Source of the DNA: Dichetophora obliterata | Lineage: Eukaryota; Arthropoda; Insecta; Diptera; Sciomyzidae | DNA: 64,000 nt | NCBI GenBank assembly: GCA_963920525.1 | Contig: OY986438.1 | Span: 81,331,177-81,395,176, forward strand | Direction: 5' to 3' | Program-made: the position numbers and the translations under genes | Shown here: piece by piece, positions 22,257 through 33,769 of the stretch | Numbering within the stretch: position 1 is the stretch's first letter | Layout of the letters: each line of letters opens with the position of its first letter | The notes under the pieces: model-generated | Databases searched by the model: none | What the model saw: only the letters and a program-made list of their open reading frames with translations | Told to the model about the DNA's origin: nothing

Positions 22257-22432
22257 GGTAGAAGAATAGAGGTATATGCAGCGCTGACTGTGCTCTCTTT
22301 CCATACTGCCATGTCTGTCAAATTTAGCTGTGTGGCGAATGGAAACAAAAGAAAATAAAGAAAAAGTTTGCTTCGTTTTGACAATTCCGGCAGTATGCTC
22401 TCATCTGGTGCTTATACCTGTATTCTTCTGCA
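22257..22432. mobile_element. MITE related to the one at 4.8 kb
   Basis: Inverted ends GGTAGAAGAATAGAGGTATA (22257) and TATACCTGTATTCTTCTGC (to 22432). The interior shares TGTGCTCTCTTTC, CTGTCAAA and CTTCGTTTTGACA with 4813-4995. Non-coding. Confidence 0.65.
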
Positions 22433-23384
22433 ATGCCCTTGACCGCCTTCATAACATAGACCTAACTTGAAACGAAACAAAACGAAGCAGCGAACTGTCA
22501 AAATTAATCTCTTTTACACTAGTGTAAACAGTGTAGATTACATAAGAGGATTTTCTTAATCTTGTTTGCTTTAATCTCGTATGTAAACGTAGTACTATTT
22601 AAAATTACTTCTATTAATATTAAGGGTACTCATTTCTTTTTAAGTCCTACTAAATTGTTAAACTTATCAGAGTTCGGTGTGAACGCACCTGCTAAGAGCT
22701 CACATATATGTGCAGTAAAATAAAAAGCAGTTGCGTCACTGGATACACGACAGAAGCGAAGCATTTTCGCATTTTCATACGTTTGATAATGTAATGGGTT
22801 TTTTAATAAAAAAATTTTTAAATTGAAAAATTTTAAATACCTAAAAAAATTTTAACTAAAAAAAATAATATTCCCATCAGTAAATTTTATTACCTTACAT
22901 TATTATTTTGCATTAATTTTTAATTATTTTTGTAAATGTTAATGAAATTATTGTGTTTTAATATCTAAAATATCAAACGTATTTCATATAGATGTTATGT
23001 CATCGATATTTCTAGCAAATATTACATCAATAGTTGTCCTAATCGTGGTGTGCAAAAATTTGGATCGCTTATCATTCCCAAATTATATTTATCAAGACAG
23101 TATTGTTTAATTCCTACAATTTTTATGAAATTGCTTTTTTTTATATTTCAAAAGTATAGTCTTTCTGACGTTATTTTCACTTCAAGTCAAAATCTACAAC
23201 ACCGCCCATGCCCCCTTTCCTAGAGAACGTCTCATTCACAATGTTGTTGAAAATAGATAATTATTAATTATTAGAAGATTATTCTATCATTCTTCAATAA
23301 AGCTGTTACTTAATGATTTCTTGTGTGTATTGAATGCACAATAGTATAAACAAATTTTAGATGTAGATGTTAAAATTCTTTCTC
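22433..23384. other. AT-rich interval, nothing recognised
   Basis: No coding sequence or element boundary seen up to the start of the CR1-type element. Confidence 0.4.
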
Positions 23385-23817
23385 CTTTTAGCCGGTGACA
23401 GTAGTTTGTCTTGTGTTGTTTTTTATTTTAATTTGTGTATATCAGTTATTAATCTCAGTGTGTGCTGTATTTTAATTTAATTTTTTGATTGAAAACTATT
23501 TTTCCTGCTAATAAGGTGACGTTAATGTTTTCATGGTGTAGTAAACTTTTTTAATGTTTTATTGTAGTACATATATCGTTTTGTTTATCGTTAATAGTGG
23601 TTCATAGTTTGATAGCTAAGCTGCTGCTTACATACTTGTTTCTTTCTTTTTTTCTTTTTTTTTTGCGTTCCTCATTGTGCTTTACTTGTTTATTTGCATA
23701 AACTAAGCACAGAGAACTGTTGCAGTAGTTTTTAAACTGTAACATATTTATTAACCCATTAGCACTTAGTGGACATTATTTTTGCTCACATAAAACTTTT
23801 AACTTTGTTTTTTCGCT

Positions 23818-24667
23818 ATGGAATATTTTTCCGTAGAAAATTTTGCTGCGTGTTCTTTAGACGAGCTTTGCAAAAGTCAAAACATTCTGAACCGTATGTT
23901 CAGTTGTTCTGGCCCATGTGAGCGTTTGTTCCATACTTCATGTGCTGGGATCTCTAAGTCGTGTCTTGATGATTTAATCTCACCACGATCAGGTCTTCGC
24001 TGGTATTGTGCTTCGTGAAGGGTTCTTTCACCAGATGAGTTTTTCTCAAAAATTAAGCTTTTCGGTGATAGTCTTAACGCTTTAAATAACAATTTTAAAG
24101 AAATTGTTACATTTTTTAATGAAGTAAGCACCTCACCCAGTACTAGCATTTATGATGAAAAGTCTTCATCGGTAAATATTTCGACCGCATTGTCTCAGAC
24201 TCTTCCAGCCTCTTCTTCTGAGACTCAAATAATTTCATCTAAAAAGACCTTAATATTTCGAAGAAAAAGAGAAATACTTCTAAAAATAAAAATAATAAGC
24301 GGCGCATGACGCTTCCAGCCACTTCAGAAACGAAGCAGATCTCGGCTAAACCAGTGTTTACGCCAGTTAGAATGGATAATATAGTTATTATTCCATCTCC
24401 TCCATTTGCTTCTCCTCCGGCTAGAAATGACATAACTAATGAGCGCAATAGTTCATTAAATTTAAGAGCGTTGTCGAGGAAAAAAAATGTTTTCATGACG
24501 TTTGTCAAACATAACCGTTTAGTAAGTCAGACTGCTTTCTGCTCATGCAAAAAAATTGGCAATAAACCGTCCCACGCATCATTTATTCTCACAGTGGCTG
24601 CTGAAGAGTTTGCAACTGTTCTGAGCTCTAATCTGTGGGCTGATAATATCTTTGTTTCTGAGTTTAA
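23818..24667 (+). pseudogene. ORF1 of copy A, PHD-finger RNA-binding-type protein
   Basis: Starts MEYFSVENFAACSLDELC at 23818. The finger shows CSGPC, HTSC and WYC before an in-frame stop at 24016 where copy B has Cys, completing a C4HC3-like pattern. Ser-rich linkers and a Lys-rich stretch follow in shifted frames, then SLNLRALSRKKN. Compared with copy B, about 40 bp are deleted just after that (the VFISRLQPDTT block), followed by FVKHNRLVSQTAFCSCKK. ORF1 proteins of this kind package the element RNA. The frame runs into the MITE at 24668. Confidence 0.75.
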
Positions 24668-25401
24668 GGGAAGGTTCTCCTGGATTTTTTTGAAAAAATC
24701 CTTTTTTTTTACATAAAATGAAAGTTACATATATGTAGAATGTTTGTGCCAAGGGATATTTCAATACGACGCGTATTTCTCGAGCTAGAGCGTGTCAAAC
24801 GTACCCATGTCACGCGCGCGTACCAACTTTCTAAAAACTTTAAACGCGTTTTTCTCGGAACCATGTTTTCTAATCTAACGGACAGCACAGGGCTTGTTCT
24901 ATTGATCCGATTTCCTTCATTCAAAGAATGTTTGAAAGTATATACTTTTTTGTACGCCTGGAACCTAACATTGGCATAAAAAATTGTTTATTTATAATTT
25001 TTAAACGAGATCTAAGTAAAAAAAAAGCAACAAATTTCAATTTTTTTTTTAAAAGTCCATAAAATTGGTTTTTTTTACCAAACTTAATTGAAGTTAGGTT
25101 CCAGGCATATGAAATGTTATCAATTTTAATAAATTTTATACATTTCTCATTTCAGTTCACTACCTTAGGCCCCACACTGTCCGCGGGAGGTCGATGTTTT
25201 GCGCGCAGAGGTCGACGAGATCCGCCATTTTCAAGCCGCCATTTTGAATTTTTCAAATATCTTTTTTTTTTTTACTCGTCAATAAACCACGAATCAAAGT
25301 TCAAAAGCATAAGTTCGTATGTCTTTTCATTTTCCCACAAACCATTCTCAAATTTTGCTTGTTTTTCAGCCAAATCCAAAAAAATCAAGGAGAACCCTCC
25401 C
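24668..25401. mobile_element. piggyBac-type MITE with TTAA target, inserted in CR1-type copy A
   Basis: Inverted ends GGGAAGGTTCTCCTGG (24668) and, inverted, GGGAGGGTTCTCCTTG (to 25401), both followed by ATTTTTTTG, flanked by TTAA at 24664-24667 and 25402-25405. Copy B has one TTAA at the same point (about 45049) and no insert, so boundaries are set by a natural empty site. The 734-bp interior contains a second inverted pair around GGTTCCAGGC / CGCCTGGAACC near 24960 and 25100. Short open frames inside it are chance. Confidence 0.93.
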
Positions 25402-25405
25402 TTAA

Positions 25406-28196
25406 GCCTAAACACAGGTCTAGAAGGACGAATAATATCGCCAGTCAGACCCAAAAAAATAAATAGGCTTTCCCTTTACTATCAAAATGTAAGGGGATTG
25501 CGTTCAAAGACGCGCGACATTTTTTTGTCAACTCAGAATTTTTCTGAAGATATTATCGCGTTAACTGGGACTTGGTTAAACGGAGGAATTACTGACATAG
25601 AACTGTTTGACAATAGTTTTCAAGTATATAGGAAGGACAGACACGCTGACAATAATTCTGCAGTTGGTGGTGGTGTCCTATTAGCTGTAAGGAACTCCTG
25701 TGTTAGATCCTCTATTGATATTCCCTGCTCTGCTAATATCGAACTTATATGCGTTGAGGTTGTACATTGCAATTCTAATGTATATGTTATTAATGCATAC
25801 GTTCCTCCCAAGAGCAGTGTAGAGGTCTATGCAAGCCTTGCGGATTGCATAGAATTTATATTAAATTTACTTGACGTTAATGACGACATTTTATTGTTGG
25901 GCGATTTTAATTTGCCTAACTTAAAATGGCATTCTTCTGACGACGAAACACATTTTTGTACATCTAATTCGAAGACACGCCAAGAACATATATTTGTTGA
26001 CAATATATGTTCTGACTTACAACAAGTTAGTTGTATTTATAATAGTCTGGAAAGGCTGCTTGACCTAGTCTTAACTACAGACAGTAACAATGTCATTGTT
26101 CAGAAGGCACTTCATGCTTTGACAACTATTGATAATTACCATCCACCTTTGAGTATTTGGTATAAATCTGATTGGGAGAATATGGTAAATTCAAGCTCTG
26201 TTGACACAGTTTATGAATTCAATTTCAAAAAGCTAACTTTTTGAAGTTGAATCATTTACTTTATAGTAAATTAAATATAGTTACAGAATACATAAATAAT
26301 AATAGTCTTAATAGTTCAATAAATTTTTTCTATACGGAGCACTTTGCCATGTTTTCTCAGTCTGTACCATATAGTCTCAAATTTGCGAAAAATTCTGCGA
26401 ACCCATGATACACAAAGGATTTAAAGACTCTTCGCAACAATAGGAATAGGGCATGGAAGAAATATGTTTGTAGCTAAGACTCAAATGACCTAGAAATATA
26501 CAAAAGTTTGTTCCTGGAATTTGAGAATCGCTCAGCTGCATTATATAATAAGTATTTGGATAATATGAAGCTGAGTATTTTGTCTGATCCAAGAAAATTT
26601 TGGGGATTCATTAATGTTAAGAAGAAGACTGATGGATTTCCTTCTTCTTTCAAATTTCAGGATGGATTTACTGACGATTCCACCATTATTTGTGGCCTAT
26701 TTGCCAATCTTTTTAAAGAATCATTTTGTTCAGATTCTTTTAATCCTGATTTAGCGTATTTTGATTATATGAACAGTGCACCCAAGGTTTCTTTGGAAAA
26801 TATATCTTTTACCTCAGAGGATATTTTCAAGTACATTGTATCAATCGATGAAGATTTTAGCGCTGGACCAGATGGGATTCCTGCCGCAGTATTAAAACAA
26901 TGCGGCTCCATTTTGTGTCAACCACTCTCGTTACTTTTTAATAAGTCAATTAATGAAAGAAATGTTCCTCATTTCTGGAAAAAATCTTATATCAGTCCTA
27001 TTTACAAAAAAGGTTGTAGTAATGACGTCACTAATTATAGGCCTATCGCTAAGCTGTCTTCAATTCCTAAACTTTTTGAGCGAATGATGTACGATCGAGT
27101 GAAAATTCACTGTGGGCAAGTCATGACAACTCGTCAGCATGGTTTTGTTACAGGCAGATCCACTGTGTCTAATCTCCTCGATTTCACTACATTCTGCTTA
27201 AAATATATTGATTCTGGTAGCCAGGTTGATTGTATTTACACTGACTTTAGCAAAGCTTTTGATAAATTACCACATAATCTAATTTTATTTAAACCTGAAT
27301 TATTGGGATTTCCACAATATTTTGTAAACTGGTTCAAATCGTATTTGATGGAGAGATTTTATCAAATACGGTTCCGAGGTGTGTTGTCTTCTGAATTTGT
27401 TGCAGAATCGGGTGTTCCTCAAGGTCCACTTCTGTTCATTTTGGCAATTAATGATGTTACCCACATCATCAAACACTCTCATTTGCTTATTTATGCTGAT
27501 GATATGAAAATATACAGAACAATTGATTCTAATGACAATTCAGACCTGCTCCAGTCAGACTTGAACTCCTTTGAGGTTTGGTGTTCCAAAAATAATATGT
27601 TTTTGAATCCAGATAAATGTCAAACTATGACCTTTTCGCGTAAAAGGAACAATCTTGTTTTTTATTAAAAAATTAAATATACTGCTTTAAGTCATGTAAC
27701 TACCGTCAAAGACCTTGATATATGCATGGATTCCAAGTTATCGTTTAACATGCATATTGATAGAATTTGTAAAAAAGCGTCTTCTATGCTTGGTTTTATA
27801 AAACGATGGGCCAAAGAGTTTGATAGCTTAATAACAACTACAACTCTGTATTATTCAATCGTGCGTCCTCACCTGGAGTACGCAAGTCAAGTATGGTCCC
27901 GACATTACAATGTGCATGTTGATCGTGTCGAAAGAATTCGAAAACATTTTGTTCGGTTTGCTCTGAGAGGCTCGAGTGGAACTGACACATTTAATCTTCC
28001 TTCATATGAGGATTGTTTAAAATTATTAAAGATGCAATCTTTAAGTGAGAGAAGGAAATCTGCTGATATCGTATACTTACAACAACTTATAACTGGTGTA
28101 TTCGATTCTCCAGAACTTCTTTCTCTTATAAATTTTAACACTAACCGTAAAAGCAGTAGAAACTCTAATAACTTGATTTATTTACCATTTAGTTGA
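25406..28196 (+). pseudogene. ORF2 of copy A: endonuclease and reverse transcriptase
   Basis: Apurinic endonuclease: LSLYYQNVRGLRSKTR (about 25470), DILLLGDFNLPNL, and DNYHPPLSI at the end. After a frameshift at about 26240, the linker and reverse transcriptase: DFSAGPDGIPAAVLKQC, NYRPIAKLSSIPKLFERM, YTDFSKAFDKLPHN, GVPQGPLLFILAIND, LLIYADDMKIYR, then the thumb to SNNLIYLPFS. Two oddities are shared with copy B: the motif that is usually GVPQGSxLGPLLF lacks four residues, and an in-frame TAA lies at 27666-27668 before KIKYTALSHV. Additional private stops occur near 26407 and 26475. Confidence 0.85.
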
Positions 28197-28598
28197 ACAA
28201 ATTATATGCTGACTGCTCCATTAAATCGCATGAGTACCTTTGTTAAGAACTGTATCGTGTTTGATGTTAACTTGTCGAATGGTCAACTAAAAAGTAGATT
28301 GAAAACTAATGAAGGATAAGATCTATGTAAACGCATGGTTAGTTGTTATGTCTTGTGTTGTCCCTGAGCCCAACCCATATTATGGTGGGTAAATTTTTCT
28401 CCCTTTTGGTTTTTGTTGGGACCACTTTTATTCGATATCTTTGAGATATTTCAATGATATTTGGATTGGTTCTAAAATGATTTATTGCGGAGAAAGTGTG
28501 AAAAAGCTGTAGTAGCTGAACTCTATTGTTATTGCATGTTTAAAAAAAAAAAACAACGAATGGCGAACAGTTGTTTGCCGTTTGACGTTTTGCAAAAA

Positions 28599-28815
28599 AA
28601 ACCATTCAGCAGAAAGTACCACTTTATGCTACTTCGCTACCTGAGCACTTTTTCGGCAAGAATGCGGCCATTGAATCGAATTGGACTTCGGCCATTCTAT
28701 TCGCCATTTTTTCTTCGTATAAATGTGTGCGTTCAGAAGGTACAAAGTTTACTAAACATGTTGAGTCTTTAATCAGTATAAGTTTCCGCTACTTTGTGTG
28801 CCTGCTGAATGGTTT
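28599..28815. mobile_element. MITE with AAACCATTCAGCAG inverted ends
   Basis: AAACCATTCAGCAG at 28599-28612 and its complement at 28802-28815, perfect over 14 bp. The interior segment 28621-28673 is also found inside the gypsy integrase at 17776-17823. It lies about 45 bp downstream of the copy A poly(A) tail. Confidence 0.75.
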
Positions 28816-29412
28816 GTTACAGTTTATGTCAACGCAGTGGCAGTGACAATAAAATAAAAAATAATCAATAAAATTTCGTTCAACAGTTAAGCAACTGTTT
28901 CATATTCTGACTCATCGAATCTAACTCAGTTAAATCTAAGAAATTTCGCGTAGTTTTGTGGATTTGACGAAATTCAACTCAAAGTTAAAGTTAATCCCGA
29001 GTCAATCCTGACCTAACTCGCCATGGAAACGTAGTATTTGATCGATAATTGTGATCTGCTGCATTATAGCTTCACGCATTCACAATAGAATATATAGGAC
29101 TGCTAATGCACAATCTCTTTAATAAATTCCTGTCATCTACTGCAACATATTAAAAAATTAAAAATACCACAAAAGGTATTTTTCCCACAAAGCTGGCAAC
29201 ATAGGCTGGGCGCCCCATAGCTTACTGAGCTTTCTCTGAGCGTAACTTTCCACATGTACACAAAACTCACAACAGAAGATAAAATAAGACCTACGTTGGA
29301 AATTTTATGTACACTTTTAAAAAACCAACTTTTTGGTTTGTAGATTCATAATTCTTATGCATATATTTTTATTTTATTAAGGTTTAATATTTAGGCCCAT
29401 TTTAAAAGAACG
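28816..29412. other. Spacer with partial MITE-like words
   Basis: At 29155-29215 AAAAATACCACAAAA and TTTTTCCCACA precede GGCTGGGCGCC, resembling the words at 21236-21350. No gene recognised. Confidence 0.35.
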
Positions 29413-30102
29413 GATCCTCTCAAAGCGGGCTACTCAGATCGCAAGAAGGCATTCCGAAATCTTCGTCGCCTGGCCTCTGACCCTATTAAGGAAAATCAGG
29501 TCTCAGAGAACAACATTAATAAAATTAGGGAGGACATGGAGTGGGCGAGAAAGGTCTAACCGGACTTCACGCTTCGGCCTCCCCGACGAAAAGCTGCAGC
29601 CAATCCGAATAAAAAGAGTCGATCTATGGAAGAACCTGCCCTTAACCCGACCGCCGAGAGGGCTAAAACACTTGGTGTAGGGGCAAGATCCGTCGCGGAG
29701 GTTGCTAAAAGCAGCATAATTGTAGGGGTGATATACCAAAACAGCGAAGGTGGTAAGATAACCAACCACCAATGGAGCTGGATAGAGGCTTCGCTCGCTT
29801 AGGTCACCTTGCAGGTCCTGAAAGACATCCTTGGGCCACCTCCGTCTTGCACGGATGCGGGATGGTTTCAGGGCAATGTCAAGCTGATGGCCTGTGACAG
29901 CAAAAGATCCCCTGAGCTATTCAAAGTGGCGATTGGAAAAGTCGGTGAGGTCTACCCAGGCACTCGTCTAAAAGCGGTGGATTTGGAAGAGATTCCGTCC
30001 AGACCAAGAACTAGAGTCCGGATTCCAGTCATCCCATCTGAACCTGAGGAGATTCTGGAAATTCTGAAGGTTTTCAACCCAGCTATCTCCACTCAAAACT
30101 GA
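29413..30102 (+). pseudogene. ORF1 of the LOA-type element (DUF4780-like)
   Basis: One reading frame throughout with in-frame stops at 29557 and 29800. Motifs: AGYSDRKKAFRNLRRLAS, SSIIVGVIYQNSEGGKI, HQWSWIEASLA, PPPSCTDAGWFQGNVKLMAC, FKVAIGKVGEVYPGTRLKAV and SRPRTRVRIPVIPSEPE. I know this domain from fly LOA-type elements, where it is called DUF4780 and is thought to act as the nucleic-acid-binding ORF1. The frame may extend in shifted form to about 30420. Confidence 0.75.
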
Positions 30103-31188
30103 AAGGTAGTGAAGTTGGAACCCAAAGCCGAAAATGCGAAAACCTATCCCAAAATGTCCAACAATGAATGTCATGACCAACTCAACAAAGACAACTGCAC
30201 CTTAAACTATGGGCTTAGTAAGCTTCATCCAAGAGTCTACAAAACGGACACGGTGTCTCTTATAAATCTGTCTGTAGTGCTACGACTGAAAACTCCAGTG
30301 ATATCGACGAGTTGGTATCTGGAAGCGAGTATGATCATCCACCTCCGAACTAGCTACTGCGATGACAAATCTCTTGAAAGAGCAGGATCCTTTAGAGAAC
30401 CCCCTGACGGCTGACATCACGGTAGTTGGAGTACCTAAAGATGTTCTGGGTACTCCAAATTAATCTGCATCACTGCAAAGCAGCTTCGGCTGCTCTCCAG
30501 TGTCACCTGCCAACGGGCGATGTGAACTTGGTGCTGATTCAGGAGCCTTGGATGATCAACAATAAAATCCTTGGCCTGAATACACCAAACTGTAAAATAT
30601 ACTATGTCTCTAACAAAAGTAAAACTTGAAAATAAGTTTTAGCAAAACATAACTTAAATTGCTTTATTCTCCCTCAGTTTAGTCACGAGGACCTCCATGT
30701 GGTCAGCCTGGAGCTGGGGCCCAAGAAACTAAGAAATGTCTATTTATACTTCCCGTGTGATAAGCCTTTACCCACGCAATCATTCCAGGAACTGCTACAG
30801 GTAACAAATCCAGCCACGCACATTATTCTGGGTGGCGATACTAATGCGCATCACTCGGAATGGGGCAGTACAAAAAACAATGATAGAGGTAAGTCACATT
30901 TTAACTACCTACTAAACACTAACTTAAATATGATGAACAAGGGAAATGAGCCAACATTTATAATTAAAAATCGAGAGGAAGTTCTGAATGTCACTCTAGT
31001 ATCAGAAAACTTCTCGGAAGAAATTCACTCCTGGAAGGTCTTACAAGAACATTCATTCTCAGACCATGGGTTTATAGAATTCAGCTGGGAAGAAACCAAT
31101 CAATCCTTTCCTCTAAAAATAATAAATCGCCGTAATATTGAAGATGGTGTAGTAAACTTATTAAGATATCACTGAATTCAGTGACTTC

Positions 31189-31200
31189 TCCCCCCCCCCC
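31189..31200 (+). repeat. Poly(C) run
   Basis: An unbroken run of about a dozen C lies in the LOA-type element, conspicuous in AT-rich DNA. Probably slippage. Confidence 0.8.
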
Positions 31201-32278
31201 TCCGTTACTAATAAAGAAGATTTGGACCTTCTGGTTCTAGAATTCACCAAAAAATGATCGGATGCGCTCAGCAAAGCATGTCCGAAAAAAGTTTTAAAAA
31301 AATCCCATAAACCAGTATGGTGGCCTCGGGAGATTGAAATCCTCAGAAAGGATTACGCAGAGATTTCAACTACGCAAGGCGTAGCAATAGCGAGAACTCA
31401 TGGAATATTTATAAGTCCAAACTAGGTATTTACAAAACTACAATCAGGAAAGCAAAGAGGGCCTCTTGGTCCTCCTTCTGCACAAAAATAGGACTTTCTT
31501 CCGAGGCTTCAAAGCTTAGGAAAATACTATAAAAATCCCTGACAGCACCAAGCTTTCCTCAAAAGGAAGATGGCACCTGGACAGATTCATGCATCGAAAC
31601 CTTAGATATACTTACGGATGCGCATTTTCCTGGTAATGTTCACACTGATATCTCCAGCTTTCAAACATCCCTCTCTGACCTTACGCTTCAACAGATTGAC
31701 CAACTGACTAGCAAGGAGAAGTTAAGATGGGCGATATATTCACTCCAACCATATAAATCTCCAGGTCCCGATGGCATTATAGCGGCTCAACTCCACTATA
31801 GCTTCAATGCAATAGTACCCTGGCTTCAGGCAATCTAATATGGTTACCTTCTCCTTAACTATATCCCAACAGCTTGAAGAGAGACAAAAGTTATCTGTAT
31901 ACCGAAATCAGGTAAGTCCTCTCACACTAAATCGAATGACTCCAGACATATAAGCCTCTCTTCCTTTTTGGTTAAATTCAAGAGGGGCTTAATGGGCTTC
32001 TTCTTAAGCCGAAACTTGATAGGCTTCTAAAATCTCAGCATGCCTATATTAAAGGCAGATTTACAGAAACAGCTCTCTACTGTCTTGTGTCTACCATCGA
32101 AAAATCACTTGAGAACAAAGAATACACGCTTGTTACTTCCATGTGCGGTCACCTCGGCCTTGTCGGAACTGGGGGTGGTTGATTTTCTCGTGAGTTTCAT
32201 ACACCAGATGCTCTTGGGCAGGGTGGTGAACTCAGAGCTGGAGGATCCTCTACTCGCAGGTTTGTAAGCAGAGGTACT

Positions 32279-32320
32279 CCGCAGAGTGGAGTCTTGTCTC
32301 CGCAGGGTGGAGTCTTGTCT
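32279..32320 (+). repeat. 21-bp tandem duplication in the reverse transcriptase active-site region
   Basis: CCGCAGRGTGGAGTCTTGTC repeats at 32279 and 32300 (period 21 bp), duplicating the seven-residue PQGGVLS block in frame. Confidence 0.85.
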
Positions 32321-32563
32321 GTGGTCACTGACGGATGACCAGCTGTTGCGTATCATGGAGGGGGAAGGCAACAAGATTGTTGCTTATGCAGATGATATCG
32401 CAATCGTTTTTAGCGGTAAATTTCCCCAGACCTTCTGTCAACTTATGGAGCAAGCAATCTTAATCCTTTCGAGATGGGCATCCTCGTGTGGTTTAAGTGT
32501 AAGCCCGGAGAAAACAGATCTCGTCCTTTTCACTAGGAAATATAAAATCCCCAACTTAGAACC

Positions 32564-33728
32564 TTATCGACCGATTAATTTACTGGTAATTTTCTCAAAA
32601 ATATTTGAAAGAATATTTTTACGACGATTGTTACCAGTCTTAGAAAAATACAATATCATTCCTGATTATCAATTTGGATTTCGACACAAACATGGAACCC
32701 CCGAACAATGCCATTGTATTATTGTTAACGTTATTAGAGATACTTTGGAACGTAAGAAATATTGCTCAGCGGTGTTCTTGGATGTTCATCAGGCGTTTGA
32801 TAAAGTTTAGCATCATGACATTTTTTCTAAACTAAAAAAGTTACTTCTTGCTCCTTACTATTTGGTATTAAAATCGTATTTACATCAGTGATGCTTCTAC
32901 GTGAAAATAAATAAAACTATGTCAAATTTATGTGAAATAAAAGCTGGAATACCACAGGGTAGCGTATTAGGCCCAGTCCTTTATACTATTTTTACGTCAG
33001 ATATGCCTACTACTGATAGTGTAATTATTGCCACATATGCAGATGACACAGCTTTAGTAACTTCCAAATATTTACCAATAGAAGCCTCTTATATACTGCA
33101 GACAGAACTTGAGAAATTAGAAATCTGGTTGACCAAATGGAAAATAAAAATAAATAGTGAAAAATCAGCACATGTAACGTTTACATTAAGAAAGAATGAT
33201 TGCCCTAAAATTACACTTAATGGTTCACCTATTCCTCAAGTAAACAGTGTTAAGTACCTAGGAATTCATCTCGACAAAAGATTAACATGGAAAGAACACA
33301 TAAAAGCGAAAAGGCTACATCTAAATATAAAAACTAAAAGAATGTACTGGTCACTGGGTCCAAAATCAGAACTAAGCATGGAAAATAAAGTAATACTTTA
33401 TAAAACAATACTTAAACCAATATGGACGTATGGATTTCAGTTATGGGGGACATCTAGCAACTCAAATATTGAGCTATTGCAACGATATTAATCCAAAGTT
33501 TTAAGACTGATAACTAATGCACCTTGGTTCGTATCTAACAACACATTTCATAATGATCTCAACTTTCCGAAAGTTGCAGATGAAATAAACAAATTCAGCT
33601 CAAAATATCTGGAAAGACTTAGCAGGCATATAAACCCATTAGCTATATGCCTACTCGATGAAAGTGAATAAATAAAACGACTGAAAAGACAACACATTCT
33701 TGATCTACTCTATTCAGAAAATAAATAG
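32564..33728 (+). pseudogene. Reverse transcriptase of the nested Jockey-type element
   Basis: From the fingers to the end: YRPINLLVIFSKIFERI, YQFGFRHKHGTPEQCH, VFLDVHQAFDKV followed by a stop (32808), then AGIPQGSVLGPVLYTIFTSD, IIATYADDTALVTS with the catalytic YADD, INSEKSAHVTFTLRK, VKYLGIHLDKRLTWKEHI, and the thumb TILKPIWTYGFQLWG. Further stops at 32889, 33489, 33669 and 33726. Jockey/X-element style. Confidence 0.88.
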
Positions 33729-33769
33729 TGCACTACTAATAGTGCACTACTAATAATAGTGCACTACTT
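33725..33769. repeat. Short tandem repeat AATAGTGCACTACT, three copies
   Basis: Three consecutive copies of AATAGTGCACTAC with small spacers, in the 3' UTR of the nested element. Confidence 0.85.

Larger units (their letters stand above)
23385..28553 (+). mobile_element. CR1-type non-LTR retrotransposon, copy A (near full length)
   Basis: The 5' end CTTTTAGCCGGTGACAG and the 3' end ending in a poly(A) run (28541-28553) are shared with copy B (42618-46286, opposite strand). Layout: 5' UTR of about 430 bp, ORF1 with a PHD-like finger, an inserted 734-bp TTAA MITE, endonuclease plus reverse transcriptase, and a 3' UTR with CCCAACCCATATTATGGTGG. The two copies are almost identical in their shared reverse transcriptase region, implying recent movement. 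The clade call (CR1/T1/Q-like) is from the motif style and the finger-bearing ORF1. Confidence 0.8.

Noticed and set aside
25114..25405. N-terminal extension of the CR1-type ORF2
   Set aside because: The first 96 codons of that open frame lie in the inserted TTAA MITE; copy B shows the uninterrupted sequence.
28485..28772. 95-codon ORF after copy A
   Set aside because: Spans the retroelement 3' UTR, poly(A) tail and a MITE; not a gene.
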